Source of the DNA: Mytilus edulis
Lineage: Eukaryota; Mollusca; Bivalvia; Mytilida; Mytilidae
Assembly: GCF_963676685.1 (NCBI RefSeq)
Contig: NC_092354.1
Location: forward strand, 71,784,178 to 71,848,177
Direction of reading: 5' to 3'
Length of the DNA stretch: 64,000 nucleotides
The position numbers and the translations under genes are program-made. Position 1 is the first letter of the stretch. Each line of letters begins with the position of its first letter. Below are positions 23,166 to 34,841 of the stretch, piece by piece. Under the pieces are notes generated by a model. It worked only from the letters and a program-made list of their open reading frames with translations, ran no database searches and was not told where the DNA came from.

Positions 23166-23677
23166 CTAAAATATAATTTGATCTTAAACTTATAGATCTT
23201 TTACAAAGGTCCTATAACATGGTTAATTAAGATAATAATTCTTATATTGATTATCATAATCCATCAAATAAATGATTCATTTTTTTTCTTAATGCCAAAA
23301 CTTGTGCATAATGGACGTTGGTTCTATTAAAAATGTACACTTAGTAGTATTAGAAAGAAAAACTATATGAAAGCTTAGTTTGGACAATTGTATAGCAATT
23401 CAAAATAAACAGTTCCTCTTCAGCATGGAAATGACTATAATATAATTATACAAACTGATAAACTAATTTTGTCACAACATCTTTAAAGAGGAGTTGAGTC
23501 TTAGAGGATTGTAAGTATATATTATTTTATCACCTTGCACTTTCACATTTTGACTGAACAATTTGTTCAATATTCTGACCAGTTGAACAATTTGGTTTAA
23601 TAAAACAAATTGCAATTTGGTCAAAATTTTGAATGAGTTGCAATTGGTGGAAAGCAACACTAACAGTCAAGTCACTG

Positions 23678-23835
23678 TAAAGGGACATTAGCTACGAGAT
23701 ATGAAATAAAATCAAAATATGATATAGTTAGGTAAATTGAAATTATGAAATAATAATTCGCGTTAATTGAGAAGCCACTTTGGTTCAATTTTGTCAAAAT
23801 AAGCAAATAAACATCGCTGATGATACCTCTGTCTA
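23678..23835 (+). repeat. Left-end fragment of the TTAA-flanked MITE family
   Basis: GTAAAGGGACATTAGCTACG, AGATATG and later GGTTCAATTTTGTCAAAATA AGC parallel the left half of the copies at 26247 and 43031. The right half is absent. Confidence 0.55.
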
Positions 23836-23927
23836 GATAAACGTTTTGGCATCTATGTATGTTTTGAAATCTGATGTTCAATAGTTGTTGATTTGGTTCA
23901 TAAGTGTTTCTCGTTTCTCGTTTTATA

Positions 23928-24125
23928 TAGATTAAACCGTTGATTTTCCAGTTTGAATGGTTTTACACTAGTAAATGATTTCGGCTCTTTATAACTTGAT
24001 GTCGGTGAGCAAAGGCTCCGTGTTAAAGACCGTAACTTGACCTATGAGGATTTACTTTTATAAATTATTACTTGGATGGAGAGATGTCTCATTGGCACTC
24101 ATACCACATCTTCCTTTATCTATAT
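23928..24125 (+). repeat. SINE-like mussel repeat, second full copy
   Basis: TAGATTAAACCGTTGATTTT, AAGGCTCCGTGTTAAAGACC and CTCATTGGCACTCATACCAC ATCTTCC are in the same order as the copy at 22287. Confidence 0.7.
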
Positions 24126-24664
24126 ATTAATGATTAATCAAGGTCAACACATCGATTTTTTGGTAATTTCTCAACTATAAACTGTCTGCAAATAAAATTT
24201 CTCATATTAAATATATCATCGAAAATTACTTAGTGACCATAGATGATATTAAAAGAATAAACAACTTTTCTTTGTTTTTCTTCTTTTCAGCAATCACTTC
24301 TAATTCTTTTAAACATTTCAAACAGTTATTATGATAATAATAATAAACAGACACAACATACCTGTTACGCGATGTTATTGTAATTTTAAATAATTATAAT
24401 ACTAGTTTTATTTCACGATTGGCTTTTCTAAGAAAATTGTGAATATGTAAAACAATATGTAGGATCAATTACAAATGTTGCATTCAAGTTTCAAGTATCA
24501 GGAACAATACATAGAAATTTAACCGAAAAAAAAAACCAGTTGAAAATTGATTTTCGAAAAGGTAATTGTCGTGTAAGACATCACTGTCTGCTCTCTATAA
24601 CAAAATGATAAGAAACCAAGTTTACCATGATCATGATGAATTTTTACTGCTATCAACTAATCGG
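24126..24664. other. Gene-free stretch
   Basis: AT-rich sequence without a recognisable exon or repeat. Confidence 0.4.
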
Positions 24665-24845
24665 AAATTTCTAACAACCATTGACGGCTATTAAAATCGC
24701 CATCGGATGCTGTATTTTCTGGCGGTGTAGAAGACCCATTGGTGGCTTTGGGCTGTTTTCTGCTCTTTGGTTGGGTTGTTGTCTCTTTGACGCATTCCCC
24801 ATTTCTATTTTCAATTTTAGATTGAAAATCTGATATAATGGCATG
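24665..24845 (-). repeat. Dispersed mussel repeat (GACAAAGAGACAACAACCC type), minus orientation
   Basis: GGCTGTTTTCTGCTCTTTGG TTGGGTTGTTGTCTCTTTGA is the reverse complement of the landmark at 8740-8790. The adjacent open frames on the minus strand come from this repeat. Confidence 0.6.
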
Positions 24846-25899
24846 ACATTTATATACGAAAAAAAAAAGATATACATAAAAAAAAACCAACTCACTATTA
24901 ATAATCTAAAGGACTAGTTTACAAGCCGGTAATCTTTGTTGAGATTTGAAACCATTAGTCTTGTCACTTCATACTTTTCACGCAGTTTTTTTTAATTATT
25001 ATAAACATTATAATGAGAGTTTTTTTTCTAAAAGAAACGACTGGGCTGAACATGTCTTTTATAACTGTTCAATACAGTTCGAATGGATACGGTATATAGT
25101 TTAAATTACATGTCATTTATCTTCCAAATGTAAAACGTATCTTTCTAGCTTATCTCGTAGACTTCTTTAACATATTTAACCTAGGTATTTATTTAATTCT
25201 TTAATTCCCTTTTTTTCGAAATAAAAACTAACCATTTAAAATAAAAGGCCAAAAATATGAAGTTGAATGGTGCTAATTGAAAGAATAAAGGCCCCGCGTG
25301 CATTATCGGTTAACTGTGAACATAGATTACATCCCTAATTTGGCATACAATTGGCACATGGACGTACATGTTTGGCTATACAAAAATGAACCTGATTTCT
25401 TTTAAAATACAAATTCTAACATGACGTCCTTCAAACGCTTTGAGTACACATCCGTGGTAAAATATGAATATATTGCATTGACTGTGTCGATCGTACTCCC
25501 ACGTCATATGTTTTTTGTTTTATGAATGAAGTACCCGACGTATGATGACGTAATAATTAAAGCATTTTACGGGAAAATACACGCTTCTGATACCGAAAAT
25601 GATCACTGCAAGGAACGTAAACAAGCGATGCTGAAATGTGGTATAAGCCCATTTTTTATACATAGAAAACATATAAGAAAATTATCATCAAAATTCATCC
25701 AAATCTATCTAAATACGTTATTGTAAAAAGTTTGGGCATTTCGCTTATTCTGTTCGATCCGTTATTTTACGCCAATCTAAAAGTGCGTTAATTTATGGGA
25801 ACGGCAAATATTTGCCTCCACCTAGAGCGCTTCGATTCAAAAGAATTGCCGTATTTGTCCAATTAATTAATCGAACTAATTTATGGGGGAATATATCTA
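24846..25899. other. Gene-free stretch upstream of gene A1
   Basis: No exon was recognised. CCGTGGTAAAATATG at 25452 repeats the arm of the hairpin at 25900-25996, hinting at a larger or nested MITE. Confidence 0.4.
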
Positions 25900-25996
25900 G
25901 ATTTTACCACGGGTTGTCCCTTCATGCCGATATTTTATCCCTCGTTATCGCTCAGGGTAATATATTTGTCATAAAGGGCCAAACCGTGGTAAAATC
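25900..25996. mobile_element. 97-bp hairpin MITE directly upstream of gene A1
   Basis: GATTTTACCACGG (25900-25912) and CCGTGGTAAAATC (25984-25996) are perfect inverted 13-bp ends enclosing CCTCGTTATCGCTCAGGG. The element ends one base before an ATG and 18 bp before the chosen A1 start. The corresponding region upstream of A2 lacks it, so A1 may have a different 5' UTR or promoter. Confidence 0.65.
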
Positions 25997-26014
25997 ATGA
26001 TAATTCCAGCCCGC

Positions 26015-29000
26015 ATGAGGTGGACGATTCGTTTTGTAGATTTGAAAGTCATGTGGAATAGTTTGTACATATTGGTTTGCATAAGTTTGACACTTTGGAC
26101 AGGAAAAGGTATGGATACCAGAGATTTTTGTTTGTTTTTGAATCTGTACGTTTACACCACATAAAGATTCTTTCATTAAACATTCAATAAATCCTTTCGT
26201 ATACCATCAGGTAATGGAGGAACACGCTGATATTTTGTCTTCGTTTAAAGGGGCACTAGCTTAGAGATATATACAAAATATTAGATAGGATTTGTTTTGT
26301 TAAATCATTAATAAAAGTGAAATAGTGAAATATTATATAGCTTTTAGCAGCCAGCATGGTTAATGGTTCAATTTTGCCACAATAAGCTAAGAAACATTGA
26401 TGATGAATTATGCACTTGCAAGTGGCTTATTCGACCTCATTGAATCCGTATCCATATAAACTTCAATGTAACCCCTTAGCTAGAGATGGATATTGCATGC
26501 ATTGCTCGTGTTCAATTATATAAAGAAAAATAATGTCAACATTGAAAGTGAATCGAAGGAATCATCTGATTGACTGTTTCGACCCACAAAAAAAATCATT
26601 CTTATACAGGAAAACACGATGATTAACATATTTTTAAAACTTATCGGCCATAGAAAAATCCAAATGCACGAGTTTGATACTATCTGTTTTCCTTTATATC
26701 AATATTTATGTTTATATCGTTATTAGGCAATCGGAGGTCTTAGGAATCAACTCGACAGTTAATCATATGACGTCTAGACTAAAATACACACTAAATAAAT
26801 TAACCGATTATTGTAGACTTTATAATTTGAATAAATGTTTTGCATTGTCATAAATCAAATATGAAAATTAGAGTCAAATCGGTAAACATAAATTTGACAA
26901 ATAGTGCCCCTTTGATTATTTTGAATATATACGTATTATTTCAACGTTATTCAACTCGAAATAAAAGTCCCTATGATACAGTGATTAGGTTTGGCAATAC
27001 AATAGTAGTGTAATCCTAAAAGTTTGACACGCAAGTTGCTTTTAATGATTGTACATTCATTTGTAAAGAATGATTCACAGACAAGATCAAAGGTTACCTT
27101 ACAGTTCCGTTTCTATACTGCAATTATGACAACGTTTAAACATTATTTCTCGACTTTTCAAGGCTTGGGTTGATTTAGAGCTTGAAGTATTGCGTTGAAT
27201 TACACCGGTTGTTGTAGAATGTATAATATATTGTCTTCCACATGTATTTATTGTTAGTGTTGATTTCGTTGCTGCCTCATTCACGTATACCCAATATCAT
27301 TTTATTCATTTTGATTTGCACTAAGGTGAGGAATGTCCTACACGTGGTACGACAAAACAGATGCGATGTATGAATCGGAACTGTATACCAATAGAGTGGA
27401 AATGTGACGGAGAAAGAGATTGTGGACCACATGATAATACGGATGAAGCTAATTGTAAACTTTTAGGTGAGTTAATATTACCTACTTGGAACACTTTTCC
27501 CTAATCCCGAATTTCTACCTTAGCAAGATCGTTTAATCAAATGAACCTTCTTAAACTATTGTAAGACAAAACATCAAGAAGCGGTATTTTTGCAGTTAAC
27601 ATTTTGTCATACGAATGTTTGCAATTAAATTGAACTCCGAGGCATACATTGTCGTGAGCAACCCATGCTTGAATTGTAATGAGCTTTATTTTGAAAATTC
27701 TTTCATACCCATTACTTAACAATTCAAATCAGATGAAACAAAATAACAGTTTTAAATTAATTAAACTATGATATCTGGACGAACAGGCACAGTTAGACAA
27801 CACAATAACATGCATATGTATGCCAACTGATTAAAACGTTCTGATACATTTCTAATTGTATTGCTTATGGTTAAGTTGTACATGTTAAGAACTAGAACCT
27901 GGTTAGTTATTTACCATTCTTTAGGTTTTTCATCTTGGGATTGATATACAAACGGTTACTAGACAATAGGCTCAATTAAACATATACTAGTGGTAAGTAA
28001 ATGACAACTCCAGGAAATCACTGCTGTATTGTGTTTGATACGTGGCAAATAATTATAACTTTCATATATCTCATCCAGATGATAACTGTGCAAAGAATCC
28101 CGATAAATATTTTCGGTGTGAGCTATCTGGTTCCTGTATTCCTAAGCAATGGCGATGTGATGGAAACAGTGACTGTGGACCAGGTGATAGCACAGATGAA
28201 AACAGTTGTAGTGAATTATTAGGTAGGAGTTGGTTCAAATTTGCTTTTTCAGCCTATTGTACCAAAGCTTGACATATGACGCCGGTTCATATTCATATCA
28301 GTTCTTACATGAATACTGTCGTTTGGTGTGTTTGAGCTTTTGATTTTGCCAACGTTTGCAGTTAGGTATTTTTGTTATAAATTTTGATGAACACGACTGT
28401 TTCGTTGAAGGTAAGCATGTTACTATTGCATCAATACACGTTCTATCGGAAATATGACAGAGAAAATGTACGTATCATGCACTACAGAATCAACTTTTCG
28501 TTATCACATATTTCGTAAAATATAGAACTGAAATGGGGAATATGTCAAACAGTCAAAAACCCTACAAAATAGCAGATAACAGCCGAAGATTACATATATA
28601 AGGAAATGAAACTAAAAATCACACAAGATAAACAAATGACAGAGGATTTGTCTTCGGACAGGAGTGAAAATGCTGCGGGGTTAACATGTTTATTGAGATC
28701 TCAACCCTCATCCTATATCTCTTTATTATTTCGATTTTTTTTAACAATAGACACAAGTAGCAGATAAATTATTTAGATAATCAGAAATGATTTCTATATC
28801 TTAGTTACCCTGGACTTGTGAGATATAACACATCAACATTCATGTTGCTCATATCGAATATAAAAAGTAACTTACAAGTTGGTTTCATTCATAGCGAAAG
28901 ATGCGTGCGACGCTAAAACCAGCTTCCGTTGTTCTGTCAGTAATGATTGCATATACAAAGGATGGAAGTGTGATGGTGAATTTGATTGTGGAGCAGACGA

Positions 29001-31054
29001 TACGTCAGATGAGAATGATTGTGAAGCAGGTTAGATTCACAACAGCATTTCAAATTCAAAGTTTCATTCTATGTTATCATTTCAAAAGCTTACACCAAAA
29101 CGTTATGAATGGTTTAAAAGAGGGACGAAATATACCAAAGGGAGAGTCAAACTCGCAGATAGAAAATAAACTGACAACGCCATTGCTAAAAATAAAAAAG
29201 ATAAACAGAAAAATAATAGTACAGAAGACACAACATAGAAAACTGAAGAATAAGCAACACAAACCACACCAAAAACTTGGGGTGATCTCATGTGCTCTGG
29301 AAAACGTACTAAACAATGGACTTTCCACCAATGACGTAATGTTATTTTCATTATGGTGTAAGATAATTGAGAATACCCATATTTTTTATATTATAAAAAA
29401 TGCGAGTTGAATATGCTTTTTTTTCTTTCTATCGCAATGATTTTCAACCCTTATCTCCTTTTATAAACCCAAAGGAAAGAAAATACCAAACTATTGTGCG
29501 GTTTAAATATTTGAAATTTGAAAAGATTCTTTTAAAAAGCCGACAGTAGGTATTCACAACTACTTTTCAAATGCGATCTAGAAATATAACGGCAATTGTA
29601 AGGTTATTTTTTGCCTTAATGACATTTTGTTAGGGTGACAGAAGAACTGACGATTCTCTGTTTTTAAATCAGTCATCTGTATCTATTGTCCATTCCATAT
29701 CATTTTGTTAAATTGTCTTCTATTTGTGAATAGATACGAACACAATAGAATAGCCTATCGAAAAACATCAGTAGCAGTAGATGACACCCAAACTCTTTTT
29801 ACACAAAAATTAGTAGATTATAGTCTTTATATCAGTTCACATGCCTTTTTCAAAATCAATCTACACTTAAGCTTGTTTGAACTAGAAGTATTTTTAACAC
29901 ATACATTTCAAAATCAAGGGTCTATTTTGATATTAATAAAATAACAAAAAAATGATATCAACTTTTAACTTTGAATCAGGGATTTTATAAAAATTTTAGC
30001 ACTTATTTCAGTGAATTTGTAACATCCTAACCTATATTTTGAGGGCTTTTACTACATCCATGAGATTTAAATTTCACTGTTGCATGTTGTATACACCAGT
30101 ACAAAATCACTTTAACTGTTAGTGATTTTACAAAACCGCTAATTATTCCAGGGAATTTTACATAATCACTGGTTTTACAAATTCATCGTAAAATATACAC
30201 GAATCGAACCTATATACTATCTAACCCATGCTCTGTAAACTGTTTAATTTAGACTTCGGATAGTTTGGATAAATGTTTTACATTGTTATAAAGAAATATG
30301 AGAATTTGAGTCAAATCGGTGACCATGAATTTTACAGCTAATGCCCCTTTGATAAATGATTAAAACGTAACACACAAGTGTATACTTGTCTAAACAAAAC
30401 CATGAATGTATTCACTGTAATTCGAACAACTCAAACCTGAACACATTCTCAGAAAAGACATGACCAGAGAGAGAGGTCTATCAAGTAATAAAAGCAGGAT
30501 TTATTCACATTTTCATACATGACGAATGTATGTTTCAAGCCAAGAGTTCGACAGCTGTTTTAGATTAAAATGCTCTAGACTAGATTTTTTTTTTTTATTT
30601 TCCATTTTTCTTTATCGACTTTTCTATTATTATTTTTATTGAGTTTCGGTATTTTATTAATAAGCGTTTTTTAATCATTGCTTTTTTGAACAAATTGAAT
30701 ATTTTTGTGATACAATAAGATTATTACAAATGTATGAACCAAACAAGAGTGTTTTATAGCAATATATTGCAATACACATTTTGTAAGCCTGTATCAGTTC
30801 TCGAGCTAAAGCCTCAAGACCGATATATGGGAGTCTCAGGATGATGCCAGGGTCAATATGGAAAAGGGCATGTTGAAATCTATACGTATATGTTATGCAC
30901 TTGATATATTATTTGTTTTTCATTGGTAGATTTTTGCAGTTATAAAGAATATGAATGTAAGTCGGGAGAATGCATTCCTTTAAATTGGACATGTGATAAG
31001 GAATACGACTGTTCTGATGGGTCAGATGAAAGCGAGGCTTTCTGCACACTCTAA
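26015..31054 (+). CDS. Gene A1: secreted protein of four LDL-receptor class A modules
   Basis: The model joins 26015-26108, 27326-27466, 28079-28222, 28895-29029 and 30930-31054 (stop TAA 31052-31054). Every intron is phase 1 and GT-AG. The product is 212 residues. Residues 1-31 hold a hydrophobic signal segment (core [13 protein letters not shown]); Met13 is conserved in A2 and is an alternative start. One LDLa module per exon follows: residues 32-78 ([14 protein letters not shown]), 79-126 ([14 protein letters not shown]), 127-171 ([14 protein letters not shown]) and 172-212 ([20 protein letters not shown]). Each has six cysteines and the acidic Ca2+-binding cluster. There is no transmembrane segment or other domain, so the protein should be secreted; LDLa modules bind Ca2+ and protein ligands, but the ligand is unknown. 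AATAAA lies 27 bp after the stop (31081). It converges on B1. Confidence 0.9.
26247..26914 (+). mobile_element. TTAA-flanked (piggyBac-like) MITE in A1 intron 1
   Basis: The element begins TTAA-AGGGGCACTAGC and ends AGTGCCCCT-TTGA, giving short inverted ends and a TTAA-type duplication with one changed base. No ORF. A homologous copy in A2 intron 5 is at 43031-43709, and a right-end remnant in A1 intron 4 is at about 30200-30352. Confidence 0.65.
28537..28625 (+). repeat. Degraded dispersed mussel repeat in A1 intron 3
   Basis: GGGGAATATGTCAAACAGTC, AGCAGATAACAGCCGAAGAT and following sequence resemble the GACAAAGAGACAACAACCC family; the paralogous position in A2 is 41391-41480. Confidence 0.45.
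29096..29350 (+). repeat. Dispersed mussel repeat in A1 intron 4
   Basis: AAAGGGAGAGTCAAACTCGC, AAATAAACTGACAACGCCAT and GACACAACATAGAAAACTG form a repeat shared with A2 (41950-42200). A GCTCCAGAGGGTAAGCAGATC block at 35412 and 46286 looks like the downstream part of the same family. It is the source of the long ORFs seen here on both strands. Confidence 0.6.
30200..30352 (+). repeat. Right-end remnant of the TTAA-flanked MITE in A1 intron 4
   Basis: From CGAACCTATATACTATCTA to CTAATGCCCCTTTGA this matches 43560-43709 in A2. The preceding ~530 bp of the element, present in A2, are missing. Confidence 0.75.
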
Positions 31055-31812
31055 ATTGACTCTTTTCTTACACATAATTTAATAAAAAGGAATATAATGT
31101 ATTACATGTATAATTGATATTCAATATTGATTTGTGACATAATAGCCTTATTCATCAAGTTTAGTATAGACAATGAAATAAAACTATGATTAAGTGAAAC
31201 TCATTATTCCTATTGCGAAACACCTATATTTAGTGTCCTTAAAAGAACATATCCACTGGGTACGATTGAAATAGCATGCCCTCTGTTCTTCGAAAAACTA
31301 GTCCCTGAGTGATATAAGTAGTCAAAATACATAATAAGCCAAAGTTTGATGTTTTCCTACTAAAGTTCAGTGTTTATATAAAGGCACTCTGGCCTTCTAC
31401 TTACAAAACGGACAACATGGACAACGAATGTAGGAAATGCATGCAATCTATACTTAAAGTACTACACATGTGGTGTTAAATTGACTATACAGTTTTTGAT
31501 TTGCTGAAAAATATGTAAATTTTGCTGGAACTTTTTTTGACGATATTCTGTTGAGGTGCATGGCATATGGCTTATGTGTTATACTGCTTGTAACGACATA
31601 TAACATATGGGCCTCTATCTAGCAGAGTGACTTTCTGTATCGCTGGTTGAAATCCCAAAAGAAAAAGAAACACCAATAAAAAAAGACGTGTAGTATTTGC
31701 CCATGAGACAGCCACCTACGCATAGTATTCTTCAACAAACGCGTGCTTATTCATTCTGTTTTGTTCTTGATTCTTGATTGTGTATAGTACCTTACGATAA
31801 ACTATCGGAATA
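31055..31812. other. 3' flank of gene A1
   Basis: AATAAA at 31081 follows the stop. The rest is non-coding and shared with 44401-45160. Confidence 0.6.
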
Positions 31813-34335
31813 TATAATTGACGCCCGACAAGCAAAAACGACCCTTATGGCAAAAATTATGAATTATCAGATTTTTTATTAACTAAACAGAAAATACTTA
31901 TGCCAACTCAATGTAAAAAAATTGAAAACGATCGGTGAAAAATTAGTTAAGAAATTTCAATTTTGGTAACACATGTGTTCTAACGTAAAATTCAACGTAA
32001 CGTTGGAATCATACACTTTGACGTCGATTTAAGTTTGCAGCAATTTACTACTTTACTTTTCTCCTGGTACTTGACAAAATGTAGCCTGATAATCCTTCCT
32101 AGCATATGGACGTTTTTGTTTTAATATAGATGTTCCTACCTAACACGTGCAGTTCTGGCTGCAGGAATAACTACAGGACGAGCCAACTTATCGAACTATT
32201 ATAAAGGACGATGAAGAGTATCTATTTCTTTTTTTTTTTCTTTTTTTTTTTGTAAAATTAATTTCTGATTTATCATGAGCAACGATGAAATAATGGTACT
32301 TTCTGATACCATAGAATAGGTTTAATCAAAACAGATAAAATTGGTTTCTAATCTCTCCATTGCTAAGTAGTTTCATCGTTCTCTTGCTTACAATATTAAC
32401 CGACTTATCTTATTGATGATGATTTTTGGAAGAATTCTGCCACATGCAATACAGTATCACAGTTTGATCGTCAATATTTTCTTTAGCTTGACAAAATCTA
32501 CCAAACGTTTAGTATGACCAAAGGCTTATTTTTCTAATATTGTCCAGTTACATGTAGCACACACAAAGCAAGATAGTCAGTCATATACCGATTTTTTTTC
32601 TCCTACAATAACAGAACAATAAAGACTTTCATTTGTTGGATTTCAAATATAAAAGAATTCTTTTTATTTTGGTAGCGGTTTCAGTGTTATCTTAAATGTA
32701 ATAAAACAAAAACACACTGAAGTGTGAACTCCTGATTCTTCCAGGGCACTATCTGTTTTTCATGGGGTTCGTGTTGCTCAATATTTAAATTTCTGTGTTA
32801 TTTTTTGTTTCACTCGTTTGATTTTAAGACATGGTCATCTGAGTTTTCTGTTTATGATTTATGATTTCACGTGTGGTGTCTGTTTGTATTTATTTGATAT
32901 TAAGGATCAACTTGACTAATTTTTACTCTTATTTGATATTTCTAAGGTTCAGTTTGAATCAATTCACATTGCCAGTTAAAACAGTTTGGCCATTCAAAAT
33001 CAAATTGACAATAAAATTAGAAATGAAATATTGATTAAAGGAGCTTAATGTGGGAATTTGTCGTGGAAGGTCAGTGTTTTGAACATTTAATCTAAAGGAG
33101 CGGAATATATTTTGCCAATAGGGCGTTACAGCCGATTCTATTGAGTGTGAAGGCAAAGGTAATATCTTTGGTTAGCTTGATTCGCAGCTAGCTTAACCGT
33201 GAAGTCATTTTTAATTCAGGTAAACTACACTTCTTTAAAAGTAGACTCATCCGACATGTAACCAATCTATCTGTCTGTAAGACCAGGCTACTCCGAAAGG
33301 ATGGTCGTATACCTTAGCTAACCAAAGATATTACCTTTGCCTACACACTCAATGGAATCGGCTGTAATTAATTTAATTGTTTCAAATTTTTCATATCGGG
33401 GTCTTTTATAGCCGATGATACGGTATGTTTTATCTCAATGTTGAAGGCCTATAACTACGACCTGGGACTATTGTAATAGTATAAGAGTCCCATCTACGAC
33501 ACACATCAGAATATATAAATGCAAATATTATGTGCGGACAGCAAAGCGACCAGACATTTGTCCATTATGTTCAGTGGACACATCTAGTCTATAGATGCTC
33601 CGTGTTGAAGACCGTACTTTGACCTATAAGGGTTTCGTTTTTAAAATTATGACATGGATGGTGAGTTTTTTCATTGGCACTCATACTCATCTTCTTACAT
33701 CTACATCCAGTTCCATTTGTCTGAAATGCTGATACATATGTGTCAAAACCCGACTATTTTGATTCACAAGAAGATAACACAACCTGAGGTTCAGAGTCAT
33801 GTCTGTTATGAGGTACTGTTTGTGGTAAACCATGCAGACTAGAATAATTTTTCAAATATTGTACCAATGAAAATGTATTTTTTGGACGTCTATTAAAATT
33901 TTGATATTTTCTTGGTATTTCTTTTACTGTTGATGTGTTTAATCAAAGATTTTAAACGGGACTCTCGAATACTATAGGTTACAGAAATGTATCTCGACAA
34001 ACTTACCTGTCGTCGAAAGTTTATGTAAAATTTTGTTCGCTTTCGCTCTCCGTATCTAGAACGGGATTTATCTACGCCGTTTTATTTTAATTTACCCAAT
34101 AAATACATATCTTTGCCTTCTTTGAATAGTTCATTTCTACATGTATTATCTTCAATGTTATCGTTAAATGAGAACTGCAGCTGCAATTTCATTCGTTTCA
34201 GATATATTTCTTGCAATAAATATATATGCATGTCAATGTTTACAAAACGAACTAAAATGCACGTAAAAATAAAAATAAAAGTGATTTAAACGAAAAATAA
34301 CATTTGAAAACTTTATCAAATAACATTAAAAATAA
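31813..34335. other. 2.5-kb segment present only in copy 1 of the duplication
   Basis: Copy 2 goes straight from GGAATATATATAATATATAA to CTAATATTAATAGTAAGCTC (about 45160-45200), whereas copy 1 has this segment between the same flanks, joined through ATATATA-rich sequence. It holds a MITE (33126-33367), a partial SINE-like repeat (33590-33715), poly-T runs near 32230, and no recognisable exon. Either copy 2 lost it by microhomology or copy 1 gained it. Confidence 0.8.
33126..33367. mobile_element. Hairpin MITE with ~50-bp inverted ends
   Basis: TTACAGCCGATTCTATTGAG to GGTAATATCTTTGGTTAGCT on the left pairs with AGCTAACCAAAGATATTACC to CAATGGAATCGGCTGTAA on the right, with two or three mismatches. 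The interior of ~140 bp is non-coding. Confidence 0.85.
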
Positions 34336-34841
34336 TAATATATAATAAAAAAACTAACATTAATAGTAAGCTCAAAGTACATAAGATATATCTTGTTGGT
34401 CTTCACTCTAATATCGGTTGCTGAACCTGATTGATTTATATAAAATCGAAAGGTCTTTCGTTAAAAGATTTTAAGTTAGTTGTAATCAATCCAGTTGAAA
34501 TCTTTTGGCTCTATTGACTAGTCATCAATCCAACAAGAACAGTACACAAACCATTACCAAAAACAAAATACCAAAAAAGCAAGTGCTGCTGTAATGGTAT
34601 ACACCAATTGCCAATCGCAAAATATAAATCAATACTTAAAGCAGAACTAGCTATATTTATTTTTTCGTGGTATTATTCACATCATGTATAATGGTATGAA
34701 TATGATAATGCTATAATTATCCAAATAATATATAAGAACATTTACTAATACAAACTTAAAAAAATGCAAGTAGTTGTACTTCCAAATCAATGTATTTTAA
34801 GACAGTGTTCTTCAATGATATAAGTATTCATTAAAGCATCT

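Noticed and set aside
27099-27284. Possible cysteine-containing minus-strand exon in A1 intron 1
   Set aside because: The paralogous sequence at 39968-40150 has a small frame-disrupting deletion, so coding constraint is not supported.
28001-28272. Overlapping ORFs starting upstream of the LDLa exon
   Set aside because: They run through the acceptor; only 28079-28222 is flanked by consensus splice sites and is conserved in A2.
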